Origin: Limnohabitans sp.
GTDB taxonomy: Bacteria; Pseudomonadota; Gammaproteobacteria; Burkholderiales; Burkholderiaceae_C
Reading direction: 5' to 3'
Assembly (NCBI GenBank): GCA_030729445.1
Contig: JANQXJ010000073.1
Location: forward strand, 1 to 13,508
DNA length: 13,508 nt
Shown here piece by piece: positions 13,330-13,508 of this stretch. The notes beneath the pieces are model-generated. The model had not been told where the DNA came from. It made no database searches and was given only the letters and a program-made list of their open reading frames with translations. The position numbers and the translations under genes are program-made. Numbering within the stretch: position 1 is the first letter of the stretch; each line of letters begins with the position of its first letter.

Positions 13330-13508
13330 ATGTTCAAAAAAATCCTGATCGCCAACCGTGGCGAAATCGCCTGCCGAGTGGCCGCTACTGCGCGCCGCTT
13401 GGGCATTCAGACCGTGGCCGTGTATTCGGACGCTGACGCCGGAGCCAAGCATGTACAAGCGTGCGACGAAGCCGTGCATGTGGGCGGCTCGGCCCCCAAA
13501 GACAGCTA
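13330..13508 (+). CDS. liuD: Methylcrotonyl-CoA carboxylase biotin-carboxylase (alpha) subunit, N-terminal part, 3' cut by window
   Basis: The first 59 codons are present and the frame runs off the window end. MFKKILIANRGEIACRV is the hallmark N terminus of the biotin carboxylase domain shared by acetyl-, propionyl- and methylcrotonyl-CoA carboxylases. The following YSDADAGAKHVQACDEAVHVG matches the family strand-helix order. The full protein would be expected at about 650-680 residues, with ATP-grasp and C-terminal biotinyl domains. GAGGA (13319-13323) spans the liuC stop and serves as ribosome site, 6 bases from the ATG. Assignment to MCC rather than PCC rests on the adjacent liuB and liuC. 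Confidence 0.92.
   Translation, partial: MFKKILIANRGEIACRVAATARRLGIQTVAVYSDADAGAKHVQACDEAVHVGGSAPKDS

Overview
This is a GC-rich, gene-dense stretch of bacterial chromosome. Protein similarity, codon preference and gene order suggest a betaproteobacterium of the Burkholderiales, probably Comamonadaceae-like; this is a recognition-level inference, not a database result. It holds 15 protein-coding genes, the first and last cut by the window edges. No rRNA, tRNA, CRISPR array or insertion sequence was seen. No gap between genes exceeds about 130 bases.

Layout. (1) Positions 1-2218: an acyl-CoA/beta-oxidation operon with the 3' end of a thiolase, a short-chain dehydrogenase/reductase and a short-chain-type acyl-CoA dehydrogenase. 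(2) 2267-5121: the Trk potassium uptake pair trkA-trkH with overlapping stop and start. (3) 5158-5975: a single-domain rhodanese overlapping a YchJ-type SEC-C protein. (4) 5951-6367, minus strand: a YaeR-type glyoxalase-fold metalloprotein, convergent with the YchJ gene. (5) 6436-8430: a HAD phosphatase and a ClC-type chloride/proton exchanger. (6) 8474-9511, minus strand: an AraC-family regulator, divergent from (7) the leucine/isovalerate degradation (liu) cluster from 9644 to the window end: liuB, a vapB-vapC toxin-antitoxin pair, a DinB-fold protein, liuC and the start of liuD.

How it works together. LiuB and LiuD are the two subunits of methylcrotonyl-CoA carboxylase, and LiuC hydrates its product, 3-methylglutaconyl-CoA. 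The divergent AraC-type protein is the natural candidate regulator. The shared 132-base intergenic region carries a perfect TTGACA hexamer embedded in a tandem 11-base repeat.

The most unusual part is 11249-12541. A VapBC module with its own promoter and palindromic operator sits inside the liu operon. It is coupled by overlapping stops and starts to dinB and then to liuC, so an autoregulated toxin-antitoxin promoter may feed leucine-catabolic genes. The antitoxin also carries a long Lys/Ala/Pro-rich tail resembling histone H1-like proteins. Elsewhere, trkA and the HAD gene have -10-like hexamers 7-8 bases before an ATG that lacks a Shine-Dalgarno, which suggests leaderless transcripts.
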